Source of the DNA: Camarhynchus parvulus
Lineage: Eukaryota; Chordata; Aves; Passeriformes; Thraupidae
Length of the DNA stretch: 64,000 nt
Direction: 5' to 3'
NCBI RefSeq assembly: GCF_901933205.1
Contig: NC_044597.1
Coordinates: 2,034,126 to 2,098,125, forward strand
How positions within the stretch are numbered: position 1 is the stretch's first letter; the number at the start of each line of letters is the position of its first letter. The notes below the pieces were generated by a model. That model was not told the origin of the DNA. It searched no databases and saw nothing but the letters and a program-made list of their open reading frames with translations. Made by a program: the position numbers and the translations under genes. Below are positions 30,884 through 41,785 of the stretch, piece by piece.

Positions 30884-31015
30884 CCTATTCCTATTCCTAT
30901 TCCTATTCCTATTCCTATTCCTATTCCTATTCCTATTCCTATTCCTATTCCTATTCCTATTCCTATTCCTATTCCTATTCCTATTCCTATTCCTATTCCT
31001 GTTCCTGTTCCTATT
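30884..31015. repeat. (CCTATT)n hexamer array
   Basis: About 20 perfect CCTATT units and two CCTGTT variants. Not a vertebrate telomere repeat. Confidence 0.97.
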
Positions 31016-31189
31016 TCAATGCCAAGTGTGCAGTTTATTAATAAAACGTGAAATCTTCTGTGGACTCTCTGACTTTGTTTTTCCTCTCAACCATCAGCAT
31101 GTACAAATCCTGGCTGTTCCCTCCCCCTTACAAGTGGGACATGACACCCCCTCACCAGCAACACTCCAGCAGAGGGGGATCAATTTGGG

Positions 31190-31422
31190 ATAAAGGCCTG
31201 CAGAGGCTGGCAGGATTTCTGGGCTTTCTCTGTGAACATAAAGCAAGAAGTGGAGAGTGGAGAAGGCAGAATCTGCATTTCAGTTCTCCAGACACTTCTC
31301 TGCAAGGTCAAAGCAGCACTGTTCAGCTGTACATTGGCTCTCCAGGGCAGCCAGTGCCTCTGTGGGACTAAAGGACACACCACAGGGGGACTGACAATGA
31401 GAACCTTCATGTGCCTTCATGG
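31190..31422 (+). repeat. Type A distal upstream module (copy before K9)
   Basis: GAATCTGCATTTCAGTTCTCC, ACACTTCTCTGCAAGG, GGACACACCACAGGGG, CTTCATGTGCCTTCATGG. Counterpart of 24285-24560 and 61985-62230. Interrupted at its right end by the next element. Confidence 0.75.
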
Positions 31423-31861
31423 TATATTTTCCCCTCGAGCCAGGTCTTATGAGTTCTTAGAGAAATATAACACACTTCAGATAGCTTAACTACTTTGATG
31501 GTATAAAATTAGTAGGATGGCTTTTGAGGCAGTGTTGAAAACAGAAAAGTTTTAATAAAAGGCGAAATAACAAAGCTCTTTACAGAGGAGGACTGAGTTA
31601 GGGGTAAGAGGCTCTTGCTCCTGGTAAAAACACCCTACAAAAGTGATTACTTCTTTTGTTTTCTTTTTCTAGCGAATTGTTTAGGTGGGGCTTTTTGGCT
31701 TCTATCCAATTGGGTATCCTTAGGTTTGAGGTGAAGTCTTCAAGGTCTTATGAGGAATCTTTTTACCAAATTGAGGAGAGAAACTTCTGGGCTTTTTTCC
31801 TTTTTAAGGAGATGACGGATAATTTGTTCACCTCATCAACACGGGGCACATTCCTAAACCC
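31423..31861 (-). mobile_element. LTR-like insertion in the K9 upstream module
   Basis: 439 bp absent from the paralogous modules and flanked by TCATGG at 31417-31422 and 31862-31867. On the minus strand it contains a possible promoter region and TTTTATTAAAACT near 31550, as expected for an LTR poly(A) region. The bases next to the TCATGG repeats (TATATT.., ..AAACCC) are not TG..CA, so the true ends may lie a little inside and the repeat could be fortuitous. Confidence 0.55.
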
Positions 31862-32605
31862 TCATGGTGCACACATGCACAGACTGACACATATGCACTT
31901 AGGAAGGCCTCCCTTAGACCTTGTAGTCTGAACATTCATAAAATAAAACTGTCAAAAAGTGAGCACTCTGTGGAGGTGTTGGAGACAACTCTGTGAGAAC
32001 TCTAGCACCTGCAAAGGAACCTAGGTAGAGAAATGGTCTTGTCTTCCCAAAGGACCCACAGAGAGAGTACAGAAATAGGGTGAGGTCAATGAGACCAGCA
32101 CAATTTCCCTGAGATACAGTAAATATAGCAAGAAGAAAAAAACAGCAAGCAGAAGCCCATATAAGGGAAACAAAGCCAGAGAGAGATGGGGCAGAAGGAG
32201 AAAAGGATGTTTCCTCCTGTCTCGCATGGCCTACCGTGTGCATGTGTACAAGAAGAGCAAGCCTGATGCACTGAAAATTTTGCCACAAGGAAACCTACAG
32301 GGATGACACATGTGAACATCATGTGCCTGCATGGAATGTCACCAGACCATGATCCAAGCACTCTGCCTGTGCTGACCTATATACATCCTGGAAATTCTTG
32401 GGCCTCTCATCCTGGCCCTAACATGAGTCTTCAGATAGGAAATGGGAACGCACACGGCAGAAGCCAGGAAATGAAAAGGCAGAAATGCAGGAAACCAGGA
32501 CACCGCCGCTACCATTAGCTGGGATAGTTCACATTTGACATGAGGTGGTCAGAAAATTATGGCTTCCACTAAGGTGCCTCTGGGCCTGAGGCAAGGCAGG
32601 ACTGC

Positions 32606-32672
32606 TGTAAAAGGCAGCCCAAGTCTCTGCTCTCTCATCCACTTCTCTCACCTCCTCCTCTTCAGGAATCAG
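32606..32672 (+). promoter_or_regulatory. K9 altered TATA box (TGTAAAAGG) and exon 1
   Basis: TGTAAAAGG at 32606-32614: the second base of the TATA box is A>G. The exon 1 end is 32672 and the donor reads GTGAAT, not the GTGAGT of all sister copies. Three bases of a CTC repeat are missing in the leader. Confidence 0.82.
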
Positions 32673-32993
32673 GTGAATGGGAAGCCTTCTCTCCTTCTGC
32701 TGCTGCTTCAAGAGCAGCTCTTGCCTGGCTGGAGGTCTCAGCTGAGAGGGGCTACAAGAGCCCAGGGCTGGGAGCTGCTTGTGCTGGGAGAGGGCAGGGG
32801 AGAGAAGGTCTTGTGCAGACAGAGAGAGGCTGGGACTTGGCTGAGGTGGCTGCTGGGCTTTGAGCTGGGCACTGCAATGGGGGCCAGGAGGTGCCTTGGC
32901 TGCAGGGTGTTTGGTGGTAGCACTGCTTCTCACGTGTCCTCACTTTGTGCTTCTCCCTTCCCTCTGTGCCAGGTGCACCTGTGACCCCGAGCC

Positions 32994-33311
32994 ATGTCCT
33001 GCTGCAAACCCTGTGACCCTTGCTGCCAGCCCTGTGGCCCCTGTGGCCCCTGCCCGCTGGCCAGCAGCTGCAATGAGTGCTGTGTCAGGCAGTGCCAGAG
33101 CTCCCACGTTGTCATTGAGCCGCCTGCTGTGCTGGTGACCCTGCCTGGCCCCATCCTCAGCTCCTTCCCACAGAACACCGCTGTGGGATCCTCCACCTCT
33201 GCTGCTGTTGGCAACATCCTCAGCTGTGGCGGAGTGCCCATCAGCTCTGGGGGCTTTGACATCTCCTGCATCACCAACTGCTATGGTGGTAGCAGATGCC
33301 GTCCCTGCTAA
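32994..33311 (+). CDS. K9: type A feather beta-keratin with an extra GPC unit (105 aa)
   Basis: Type A with an in-frame 9-nt duplication in the arm ([12 protein letters not shown] instead of QPCGPCPLA, about residues 12-23), giving 17 Cys. Otherwise EPPAVLV, NILSCGG and [12 protein letters not shown]. The reading frame is fully open, yet its promoter has a mutated TATA box and its donor has a weaker +5 base, so expression may be reduced. Exon 2 starts at 32973 after TGTGCCAG; intron 32673-32972. It faces the minus-strand array (K10 onward) tail-to-tail. Confidence 0.94.
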   Translation: MSCCKPCDPCCQPCGPCGPCPLASSCNECCVRQCQSSHVVIEPPAVLVTLPGPILSSFPQNTAVGSSTSAAVGNILSCGGVPISSGGFDISCITNCYGGSRCRPC

Positions 33312-33602
33312 AGCTGCTGGCAACATCCTCGGGCAAGAACCTCCACAACCTCAGAACTTGTAGCTGAAATGAAGACAGAACTTTGGGACTGTATGTAGGG
33401 CCTCTGACTTTTGTTTCCTTCTTCTCCTCTCTTCTCTGTCTTGCATTCCTTTCCAGTCAATTGCACTCAATGCCAGCCTGGTGGGACCTGTTGGCTTCTC
33501 TTCCTCCCTTGCTCTGGAAACCAGCAAATGGATACCCCCACTGCACCTTAGTGGCTGCTTCTGGTGCTCTTTGGAACCACCTCTTTTTTCTTGCTTAGAG
33601 TC

Positions 33603-33608
33603 AATAAA
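33603..33608 (+). terminator. K9 poly(A) signal AATAAA
   Basis: GTCAATAAAGTTGTTTTGC, 292 nt after the stop. Confidence 0.9.
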
Positions 33609-33879
33609 GTTGTTTTGCATCCAAGACTTGGCCTCTGATTCTCTTTTCATCTATGTCAACTTCTCCTGTGAGCTCAGGGCAAAAGCTAGAGCAAGCAGAG
33701 CTTGGGAGTCCCTACAGTGGATTTTACTTTGTGCCTTTTTTCTTGGAGCTCACAAACACATCCCTCAGTACTCTACTACAACTACCAGGAGAGGAAGATG
33801 GTTCCCAAACTTGACAGAAATGGGGGGTGAAAGGGGGTGCGTGGGAATCAGCAATGCTTCATCCCACAACCTCATGAAT

Positions 33880-34728
33880 ATTTCTTCTGAGTGCTGGTAT
33901 GTGAGATTCCATGATCCTGGGGCAAGGATGTGGCAGTGTAGTCATAAGACATAAACAAAGTGCACAATGGATCCAACGGATGGCAGGTGATGCCAGCCTG
34001 GGGCAGTCTGCTGGAGTTTTGTAATGCTGCCAGATTTTTGTAATCCCTGCTGCCTGGAGGGGCCTCCTCTGCTCTCAGCCATCATTTCTTTTGCCCATGA
34101 ACCAATCGGGCCCACTATGTGACTTTGCTACTTAGTGAAACCTCTGTGCTCTCCTCATCGTCTTGCAAAATCCTAGACACCCCTGTAGCACTGTTGCCTG
34201 AGCTTCTGTCCTGCTTGGTGTTCCCAGAATCTGCTCTGGCTAGGAGCTCCCCAGCATCTCCTCAGTGCCATCCCTTCCTCAGGCCTCTGCCCCATGTGCT
34301 CCCCCACAATCATGTGCGTGGCAGTGCGGCTGTGGCCCAGTGTGTGCCCGTGTCTGCACATGCCTGTGCTTGTGCCCTGCTGGGAACAGCCCCTGAGAGC
34401 CTCTGGCCTGCACGGGGATGGTTGTGCACAGGGCAGGGCCCTTGTGTGCAGGCCCCCTACCCGTGTGGCTGTGCCCGTGTGCTGGGCTCTGTGCTCTGGG
34501 CTCATCTCTGAGCACTCCTGGCCAGGCTGGCAGTGTGTCAGTGCCCTGGCTGTGTGTGCACAGCTGGGCCTGAGCTGAGCTCTCAGCCCAGCCATTGCAC
34601 GGCCTGTAGGGCCTTCCCTGCCCAGCAGTGCCAGCCACTGACACACACTCAGCCCCCAGTTCCTTCTCTGCAGGAACCTGGACAGGGCCATGGCACCCAC
34701 ATCGCTCAAGGACAATCCCAAGCCCAGG
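33880..34728 (-). repeat. Type B upstream module, gene missing
   Basis: Aligns with 39640-40490 (upstream of K11), 49490-50340 and 54610-55450. It should lead on the minus strand into a type B promoter near 33.8 kb, but K9 flank DNA is found instead. Carries the same long open frames as the other copies (34173-34748 minus). Confidence 0.82.
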
Positions 34729-35367
34729 TGTCTTGGTTCAGGGAACATTTGGGAGAGAACTCCCAGAGGGGCTCCTCTAGAAAGGCAGATACATTTGGCT
34801 CCTCCCCCAACAGGTTCGGGAGAAAATACTCCTTAGAGAAAAGTGGAAAAAACTGTTTATTAAACAATAAAACCTAAACAATATTAAACAATAAAACCTC
34901 TTACTGCTCCCCAAGTGATTACAAACTCAGAAAAGTCCCCTCCCCAGGCTGTAGTTCAGTTCACTCAGTCTCTTATCAGTCCCTCCGGTGCTGGAAGTGT
35001 CATGGCCCAGGCCCGGCCCTTTGGGCCACAGGTGGAGCTGCAGGTGCTCTGCTGGTGTTCAGTCCAGAGCAGGTTTAAACAGGTCCAATGCAAAGGCAAA
35101 AAAAACCACAGTCCAGGGAACTTTGCCTCAGCAAGCTAAAACTAACTAAAACAAAAGAGAACTCTGTCCTGCTGTCTGTCCATCCACAGACAACACAGTC
35201 CAGGAGCAGGAATGAGGAAGAGTGAGTGCAGTGTCTGAAAACAAACTGCACGCTTCTTCTCTGCTCCCTTCACTCCCAGAACAAGTCTTAAAGGTGCAAA
35301 ACCTCTAATTCAGCATAAACAGAACAGATGATTTGGGATAAAAGCATCATATAGTCAACCCAGGACA
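34729..35367 (-). mobile_element. Solo LTR with 5-bp target duplication CCAGG
   Basis: 639 bp; minus-strand ends TGTCCTGGGTTGACTATATG and ..TGAACCAAGACA. Flanked by perfect CCAGG at 34724-34728 and 35368-35372. AATAAA at 34856-34861 (minus) supports the orientation. Paralogous DNA near 40500 reads AAGCCAGGCCATGCC with a single CCAGG, i.e. the empty site. Five-base duplications are typical of ERVL-class elements. Confidence 0.93.
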
Positions 35368-36051
35368 CCAGGCCATTCCTCTGATGCGGCCTCCAGGCAG
35401 CCTTGGGGCCTTCAGCCGTTTCCCACAGTTCTTGTTCCTGCCTCATGTGAAGGCTTTGAGGTCACAGGGTTCTTTTGTCTCTGTGGAGATGGGGGAGTCT
35501 CTGGCCACAGTGGCCTTTGTCATGAAGCTGTGGGAAAATGTTGCTGTCAAAAAGAATGAGTCAAGTGGAGAAAAACATTTGACCGTATCTGAGAGGTGGA
35601 GGCCAGAGAGATGAGGGAGTTTGTCCTGTCCCACATCCAGAAGGGGAAACACTGGCAGACTCCAGCATCGTGGGAGGAGGGTTTTGGTTTTGGTTCTGGT
35701 TCTGTCCTCATGCTCACTTGATCCTGTGGCAACACACAGCCCATCCTCTCTGGTTACAAGCAGGGTAGAGGGCAAATGTGAGGGAGGTGTTTGAAGAGAG
35801 GAGGTTGTGGACCATCTCAGGCACTGCTGTTTCCCATTCCCACACCTGTCACCATTTGACATCATCTCCTGATGATCACTGTTTTGGAGAAGCCAGGGAG
35901 GTCTTTGGGAGCTCCAATAGAAAAGGCACAAAGTAAAGGCCACCACAGAGTGTCCACCCACGGATTCCTCCAGCTTTTGCCCTGAGCTGGGTGGAAGAGT
36001 TCCCACACAAAGAAAGAGAAAGCAGAGGGCCAGGTTTGGATGCAAAACAAC

Positions 36052-36057
36052 TTTATT
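36052..36057 (-). terminator. K10 poly(A) signal AATAAA
   Basis: TTTATT on plus, 288 nt after the K10 stop. Confidence 0.9.
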
Positions 36058-36344
36058 GAGTCTAAGGAAGAGAATGAGGTAACTTGAAAAGGACATCAGG
36101 AGCAGCCAGTGGGGCTCAGTGGGGGGTGTCCATTTGCCTGGCCTCCAGAGGGATGGAGGGAGGCAAACAGGTCCCACTAGGCTGGCATTGGGTGGTGCAG
36201 ACAGGAAGGGAAGGCAAGGGAAGAGAGTGGAAGAAAAGAGCAGTAAATCAAGGGCACAAATCCATTGTTCCAAAGATCCATTTTCAGTGCAGCTCCACGT
36301 TCTGAGGTTGTGGAGGTTCTTGCCCAAGGAGGTTGGCAGCAGAT

Positions 36345-36653
36345 TTAGCAGGGACGACAACAACTGCTGCCATAGCAGTTGGTGATGCAGGAGATGTCAA
36401 AGCCCCCAGAGCTGATGGGCACTCCGTCACAGCTGAGGATGTTGCCAACAGCAGCAGAGGTGGAGGATCCCACGGCGGTGTTCTGTGGGAAGGAGCTGAG
36501 GATGGGGCCGGGCAGGGTCACCAGCACAGCAGGCGGCTCAATGACAACGTGGGAGCTCTGGCACTGCCTGACACAGCACTCATTGCAGCTGCTGGCCAGC
36601 GGGCAGGGGCCACAGGGCTGGCAGCAAGGGTCACAGGGCTTGCAGCAGGACAT
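36345..36653 (-). CDS. K10: type A feather beta-keratin (102 aa)
   Basis: Outermost gene of the minus array. Matches K12 and K14 ([30 protein letters not shown], 17 Cys) except NILSCDG at 71-77, where an otherwise invariant Gly is Asp; this puts a charge beside a cysteine in the turn after the core. Exon 2 5' end 36674, intron 36675-36977 (303 bp). The 3' UTR shares GTGGGACCTGTTTGCC with the array A genes, whose type differs from K4-K6. Confidence 0.96.
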   Translation of the reverse strand: MSCCKPCDPCCQPCGPCPLASSCNECCVRQCQSSHVVIEPPAVLVTLPGPILSSFPQNTAVGSSTSAAVGNILSCDGVPISSGGFDISCITNCYGSSCCRPC

Positions 36654-36977
36654 GGCTCAGGGTCACAGGTGCACCTGGCACAGAGGGAAGGGAGAAGCAC
36701 AAAGTGAGGACACATGAGAAGCAAGACTGCACCCAAACACCCTGCAGCCAAGGCACCTCCTGGCCCACATTGCAGTGCCCAGCTCAAAGCCCAGCAGCCA
36801 CCTCAGCCATGTCCCAGCCTCTCTCTGTCTGCACAAGACCTTCTCTCCCCTGACCTCTCCCAGCACAAGCAGCTCCCAGCCCTGGGCTCTTGTAGCCCCT
36901 CTCAGCTGAGACCTCCAGCCAGGCAAGAGCTGCTCTTGAAGCAGCAGCAGGAGGAGGAGAAGAGGCTTCCCACTCAC

Positions 36978-37047
36978 CTGATTCCTGAGGAGGAGAAGGA
37001 GGTGAGAGAAGTGGATGAGAGAGCAGAGACTTGGGCTGCCTTTTATA
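36978..37047 (-). promoter_or_regulatory. K10 TATA box and non-coding exon 1
   Basis: TATAAAAGG at 37039-37047 (minus); exon end 36978; donor GTGAGT. Confidence 0.9.
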
Positions 37048-37941
37048 GCAGTCCTGCCTTGCCTCGGGCCCAGAGGCACCTTAGTGGAAGCCATAATTTT
37101 GTGACCAGCTCATGTCAAATGTGCACCATCCCAGTTAATGGTAGGGGCTGTGTCCTGGTTTCCTGCACTGCAGCCTCTATTTCCTGGCTTCTGGCCTGCG
37201 CGTTCCTATCTAAAGACTCCTTCTAGGGCCAGGAATGAGAGATCCAAGTATTTCCGGGATATGAACACGTCAGAGTAGTCAGAATGCATAGATCATGGTC
37301 TGGTGGCATTCCATGCAGGCTCATGACCTGAACCTGTGTCATTCCTGTGGGTTTCTTTGTGGCAAAGCTCTCAGGGCATCACTCTCATTCTTCCTGTATC
37401 CCTGCCCGTCTCTCCTGCATCCCTCTGTGACATCCCATGAGTTTTCGCATGCAGCCTGTTTTCCTGGCCCATTTTGGGAATGGATAGGGGACAGAAGGTG
37501 TTCTTTGTGGTCTTGCTTCCACTCTATTACCTCTCCCTTTGGTCAGCACTCCATGCCTGCTTCTGCAGCTCATTCCTGCTCTTGTCCTGGGCTGGACTGC
37601 AAGCTGTGCTTGGTGGCCCTTGCTGGATGGATGGTGCCCAGCAAGCTGCTCTGTCAATGCCCTTTCTCAGGCAGTAAGACAAGATAAAACCGAACTGATA
37701 ACAACTTGAATCTTGAGAGAAGGCAGTTTGCCAAAGGTAGAGGGAAAGATTATGCATGCACAAGTACATCGGGAAAGAAAATTAATGTATGGCCTCCTTC
37801 CCTCAGGAAGTGATGGCTGGCAATTTCCCAGGAAGCAGGGCTTCCTCCTGTCTCATGGTTGCTCATGATGGCACACTTTGTGCCTTAGGCTGCAGGAATG
37901 GGCTCTGTGACAAGAGTCCAGTGGCTCCAGCCAGCTGTGAC

Positions 37942-37948
37942 TGAGTCA
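37942..37948 (-). promoter_or_regulatory. AP-1/Maf-type motif upstream of K10
   Basis: TGAGTCA (plus) / TGACTCA (minus) in GCTGACTCAGTCAC, about 0.9 kb upstream of the K10 TATA box. Confidence 0.6.
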
Positions 37949-38029
37949 GCTCCAGCTGTGTCCAAAGGGGACTCAGCACTGCCCAGCACTGAGCACATTT
38001 GTCCCACTGCTGATGCCTCTGAGAAAGCA

Positions 38030-38262
38030 GATTTCATTAGAATGGTTTGGGCTGGAAGGCAACCTTGAGACCATTTGTTTCTCCTCCTCCTACCCTTTAC
38101 AGAGGGGCACTGATGCCACCCACTACACCAGCTTACTCCAAGATGTGTCCAACCTGGTCTTGCACATGTCCAGGTTTGAAGCATTCAAAACCATTCTGGG
38201 CAAGTTGTTACAATGCCTCACCATCGACACAGAGGGGAACACCATTTTCAACACCAAAAGAA
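38030..38262 (-). mobile_element. CR1 LINE fragment
   Basis: AGAATGGTTTGGGCTGGAAG, CCACCCACTACACCAGC, TGTTACAATGCCTCACCATC: the CR1 3' region in reverse. Lies between the upstream end of K10 and the downstream end of K11. Confidence 0.85.
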
Positions 38263-38418
38263 AAGGAAAAAAAGAAATTGAACTGAAGAAACAGCACAAA
38301 GAAAGTTGCAGGGATTGCGAAGTTGTGCTTCCTCCACCCTTTTTCCAATGGGCAAATTGGAGGAGTTGTCACAGAAAGAAAGAGAAATCAGAGGCCAAGG
38401 TTTGAATGCAAAACCAAA

Positions 38419-38424
38419 TTTATT
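38419..38424 (-). terminator. K11 poly(A) signal AATAAA
   Basis: TTTATT on plus, 293 nt after the K11 stop; coding strand TTAATAAATTTGG, slightly different context from the other B genes. Confidence 0.83.
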
Positions 38425-38716
38425 AAGTCAAAAGAAGAAAATATGGAGGCTCAGAGAGGGCACCTGAGGGCATCCACTAAGATGCAGCAGGGATGTCTGA
38501 TATCGTGGGCTGCGAAGGGAAGGAATCCAGCAGGACCCATTAGGCCGGCATTGAGTGGTGGTGACGGGAAAGGAAGGGAAGAGAAAAATGAGATGAGGAC
38601 AAGAAGAAAACAATAGTTTGAAGCTCTAAATCCAATCTGTTAAGTTTTGACTTCATTCCATCATGATATTCTGAGCTCTTGGAGGTTCTTGGCCGTGGAC
38701 ATTGGCGGCACCATCC

Positions 38717-39046
38717 TTAGCAGGGACGACAGCATCGGCTGCCACCATAGCAGTTGGTGATGCAGGAGATGTCAAAGCCCCCAGAGCTGATGGGCACTCC
38801 CTCAGAGCTGAGGATGCTGCCAACAGCAGCAGAGGTGGAGGATCCCACGGCGGTGTTCTGTGGGAAGGAGCTGAGGATGGGGCCGGGCAGGGTCACCAGC
38901 ACAGCAGGCGGCTCAATGACAACGTGGGAGCTCTGGCACTGCCTGACACAGCACTCATTGCAGCTGCTGGCCAGCGGGCAGGGGCCACAGGGCTGGCAGC
39001 AAGGCTCGCAGGGCCGGCACTGCTGGCACTTCTCAGAGCAGGACAT
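38717..39046 (-). CDS. K11: type B feather beta-keratin (109 aa)
   Basis: Protein the same as K8 by eye (SEKCQQC arm, [27 protein letters not shown], 17 Cys) although its flanks belong to the 5.1-kb array, which suggests coding sequence kept uniform by conversion or selection. Start 21 nt inside exon 2 (5' end 39067; acceptor TGTGCCAG); 369-bp intron 39068-39436, the type B standard. An upstream in-frame ATG at 39142 is intronic. Confidence 0.95.
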   Translation of the reverse strand: MSCSEKCQQCRPCEPCCQPCGPCPLASSCNECCVRQCQSSHVVIEPPAVLVTLPGPILSSFPQNTAVGSSTSAAVGSILSSEGVPISSGGFDISCITNCYGGSRCCRPC

Positions 39047-39436
39047 GTCTGGAGCCTGGCGCTGCACCTGGCACAGAGGGCAGGGAGGAAGCAGAGCACA
39101 CGCACACCTCAGACACAGCCTGCAAGGCACCCCCAGCAGCACAAGGCCCCTGCTGCCTGCACAGCTCCAGCCTGGCCAGCCCCAACCTGGGCATCCTTTG
39201 CCCCAGCCCAGCTCGCTCCTTCCCAGCTCAGCCAGGCCCAGCTCTGCTCCTGCCTGACCTGGAGGAGAATCAGCCCCTCAGCCCAGCCTCAGCCTCTGGC
39301 CAGAACACATGCTCTGCCCTCTGCCCACACCAGCACCAGTGCAGAACAGCCCCAGAAGAACAAGGAGCAGCAACAAGGGCCAGAAAGCTCAATGCTGTCT
39401 TGGAGAGGGTGGAGGAAAAAGGGGCTTCCAACTCAC

Positions 39437-39503
39437 CTGGTTCCCAAGGAGCAGGAGGTGACAGAAGTGGTTGAGAGAGCCCCCAGCTGGGCTGCTTTTT
39501 ATC
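39437..39503 (-). promoter_or_regulatory. K11 GATAAAAA box and exon 1
   Basis: GATAAAAAGC at 39494-39503 (minus): one G>A change turns the GATAAAAGG of sister B genes into GATAAAAAG. Exon 1 end 39437, donor GTGAGT. Confidence 0.85.
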
Positions 39504-39639
39504 CTGGCCCCACAGTGCCTCAGGGCCCACAGTTTGTGCTGCGGAGGTGACGATATTCCTGCATGATCCCAAATGAATGGAAAGATCTCTGGGAATGGTA
39601 TGGCATGAGTTGGATTTTCCCTCTACCATGACTTTGCAT

Positions 39640-40860
39640 TTCCTGGCTTACCTCATTCCCATTCCCTCACGGACACTTCTTCTGAGTGCTGGTATGCGAG
39701 ATTCCATGTGTCCTGGGGGCAAGTATGTGACAGTGTGGGTAAGAGACATGAACTAAGTGCAGAAGGGATCACAAGGATGCAGGTGATGCCAGCCTGAGGC
39801 TGTCTTTGGGATATTTTCTGTTCCTGCTGACTGGAAGTGCCTCATCTGCTCCCAGCCCTCCAGTCTTTGGCTCATCACCCAATGGCTCTCCTTCATGCCT
39901 TGCCTTTGAGGTAACACCTCATTGCCTTCGTCCCCGGCCTTCACAGTGCATGGGACTCCTGTAGCATTGCTGCCTGAGCTTCTGTCCTGCTTGGTGTTCC
40001 CAGAATCTGCTCTGGCTGGGAGCCCCCCAGCATCTCCTCAGTGCCATCCCTTCCTCAGGCCTCTGCCCCATGTGCTCCCCCACAATCTTGTGCGTGGCAG
40101 CGTGTCTGTGGCCCAGTGTGTGCCAGTGTCTGCACATGCCTGTGCTTGTGCCCTGCTGGGAACAGCCCCTGAGAGCCTCTGGCCTGCACGGGGATGGTTG
40201 TGCACAGGGCAGGGCCCTTGCATGCAGCCCCCCTGCCCGTGTGGCTGTGCCCATGTGCTGGGCTCTGTGCTCTGGGCTCATCTCTGAGCACTCCTGGCCA
40301 GGCTGGCAGTGTGTCAGTGCCCTGGCTGTGTGTGCACAGCTGGGCCTGAGCTGAGCTCTCAGCCCAGCCATTGCACGGCCTGTAGGGCCTTGCCTGCCCA
40401 GCAGTGCCAGCCACTGACACACACTCAGCCCCCAGTTGCTTCTCTGCAGGAACCTGGACAGGGTCACAGCACCCACATCACTCAAGGATAATCCCTAAGC
40501 CAGGCCATGCCTTGGATGCCACCTCCAGGCAGCCTTGGGGCCCTCAGCTGTTTCCCAGGGTCCTCGTTCCTGCCTCATGTGGAGGCTTTGATGTGACAGG
40601 GTTCTGTTGTGTCTGTGGGGATGGGGGAGTGCTCTGGCTACAGAGGCCTTTGCCCCATATTCCAGGCACTGTGGGAAATGGATACTGTCAGTGAAAATGA
40701 GGAATGTGGAGAGAAACTGCTAACTGTGTCTGGGAGGTGGATGCCGGAATATGGGGGAGTTTTTCCTCTCCCAAATCTAGAAGTGGAAACAGCACAAGCC
40801 TTCTACATGTAGGGATGATGGTTTTGATTTTGGTTCCATCCTCCTGCTCACTTGATCCTG
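39640..40860 (-). repeat. Type B upstream module (K11 copy)
   Basis: GC-rich, CA/TG-rich segment with CAGTGTGTGCCAGTGTCTGC and GTGTCAGTGCCCTGGC. Carries overlapping open frames (188 codons minus, 121 plus) preserved across copies at 34.2, 49.6 and 54.7 kb. No recognised protein domain. Connects the K11 promoter to the K12 3' flank. Confidence 0.85.
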
Positions 40861-41184
40861 TGTAACCATTCAGCTCTGCCTGTGTACTAAGGAGCTGAGC
40901 AGAAGACTAGTGTGAGGGAGGTGTTTGAAGAGAGGAGATTGTGGTTTATCCCCAGGCACTGCTGCTTCCCATGCCCTATCACCATTTGACATCATCTTCT
41001 CCTGAGGATCACTATTTAGGGGAAGCCAGGGCTGTGTTTGGGAGCTCCAATAGAAAAGGCACAAAGTAAAGGCCACCACAGAGTGTCCACCCTTGGCTTC
41101 CTACACCTCTTGCCCTGAGCTGGGTGGAAGAGTTCCCACACAATGAAAGAGAAAGCAGAGGGCCAGCCTTGGATGCAAAACAAC

Positions 41185-41190
41185 TTTATT
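41185..41190 (-). terminator. K12 poly(A) signal AATAAA
   Basis: TTTATT on plus, 287 nt after the K12 stop. Confidence 0.9.
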
Positions 41191-41476
41191 GAGTCTAAGG
41201 AGGAGAAGGAGGTAGCTGAAAGAGGACAACAAGAGCAGGCATGGGGGCACAGTGGGGGTGTCCATTTGCCAGGCCTGCAGAGGGATGGAGGGAGGCAAAC
41301 AGGTCCCACTAGGCTGGCATTGGGTGGTGCAGACAGGAAGGGAAGGCAAGGGAAAAGAGTGGAAGAAAAGAGCAGTAAATCAAGGGCACAAATCCATTGT
41401 TCCAAAGATCCATTTTCAGTGCAGCTCCACGTTCTGAGGTTGTGGAGGTTCTTTCCCAAGGAGGTTGTCAGATTCT

Positions 41477-41785
41477 TTAGCAGGGACGACAACAACTGCT
41501 GCCATAGCAGTTGGTGATGCAGGAGATGTCAAAGCCCCCAGAGCTGATGGGCACTCCGCCACAGCTGAGGATGTTGCCAACAGCAGCAGAGGTGGAGGAT
41601 CCCACGGCGGTGTTCTGTGGGAAGGAGCTGAGGATGGGGCCGGGCAGGGTCACCAGCACAGCAGGCGGCTCAATGACAACGTGGGAGCTCTGGCACTGCC
41701 TGACACAGCACTCATTGCAGCTGCTGGCCAGCGGGCAGGGGCCACAGGGCTGGCAGCAAGGGTCACAGGGCTTGCAGCAGGACAT
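41477..41785 (-). CDS. K12: type A feather beta-keratin (102 aa)
   Basis: Array type A: CDPCC arm, [32 protein letters not shown], 17 Cys. One residue from K10 (Gly77 restored). Exon 2 5' end 41806, intron 41807-42109 (303 bp). Downstream of exon 1 the intron is more diverged than in K10 (AGCAGGAGCAGGAG.. and a missing base in the ACCTCCGCCAGG block), while the CDS is nearly unchanged. Confidence 0.96.
   Translation of the reverse strand: MSCCKPCDPCCQPCGPCPLASSCNECCVRQCQSSHVVIEPPAVLVTLPGPILSSFPQNTAVGSSTSAAVGNILSCGGVPISSGGFDISCITNCYGSSCCRPC

Noticed and set aside
30884..31015. Interstitial telomere repeat
   Set aside because: The unit is CCTATT, not CCCTAA/TTAGGG.
30795..31193. Frame of FLFLFL repeats, 132 codons
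   Set aside because: Translation of the (CCTATT)n microsatellite.
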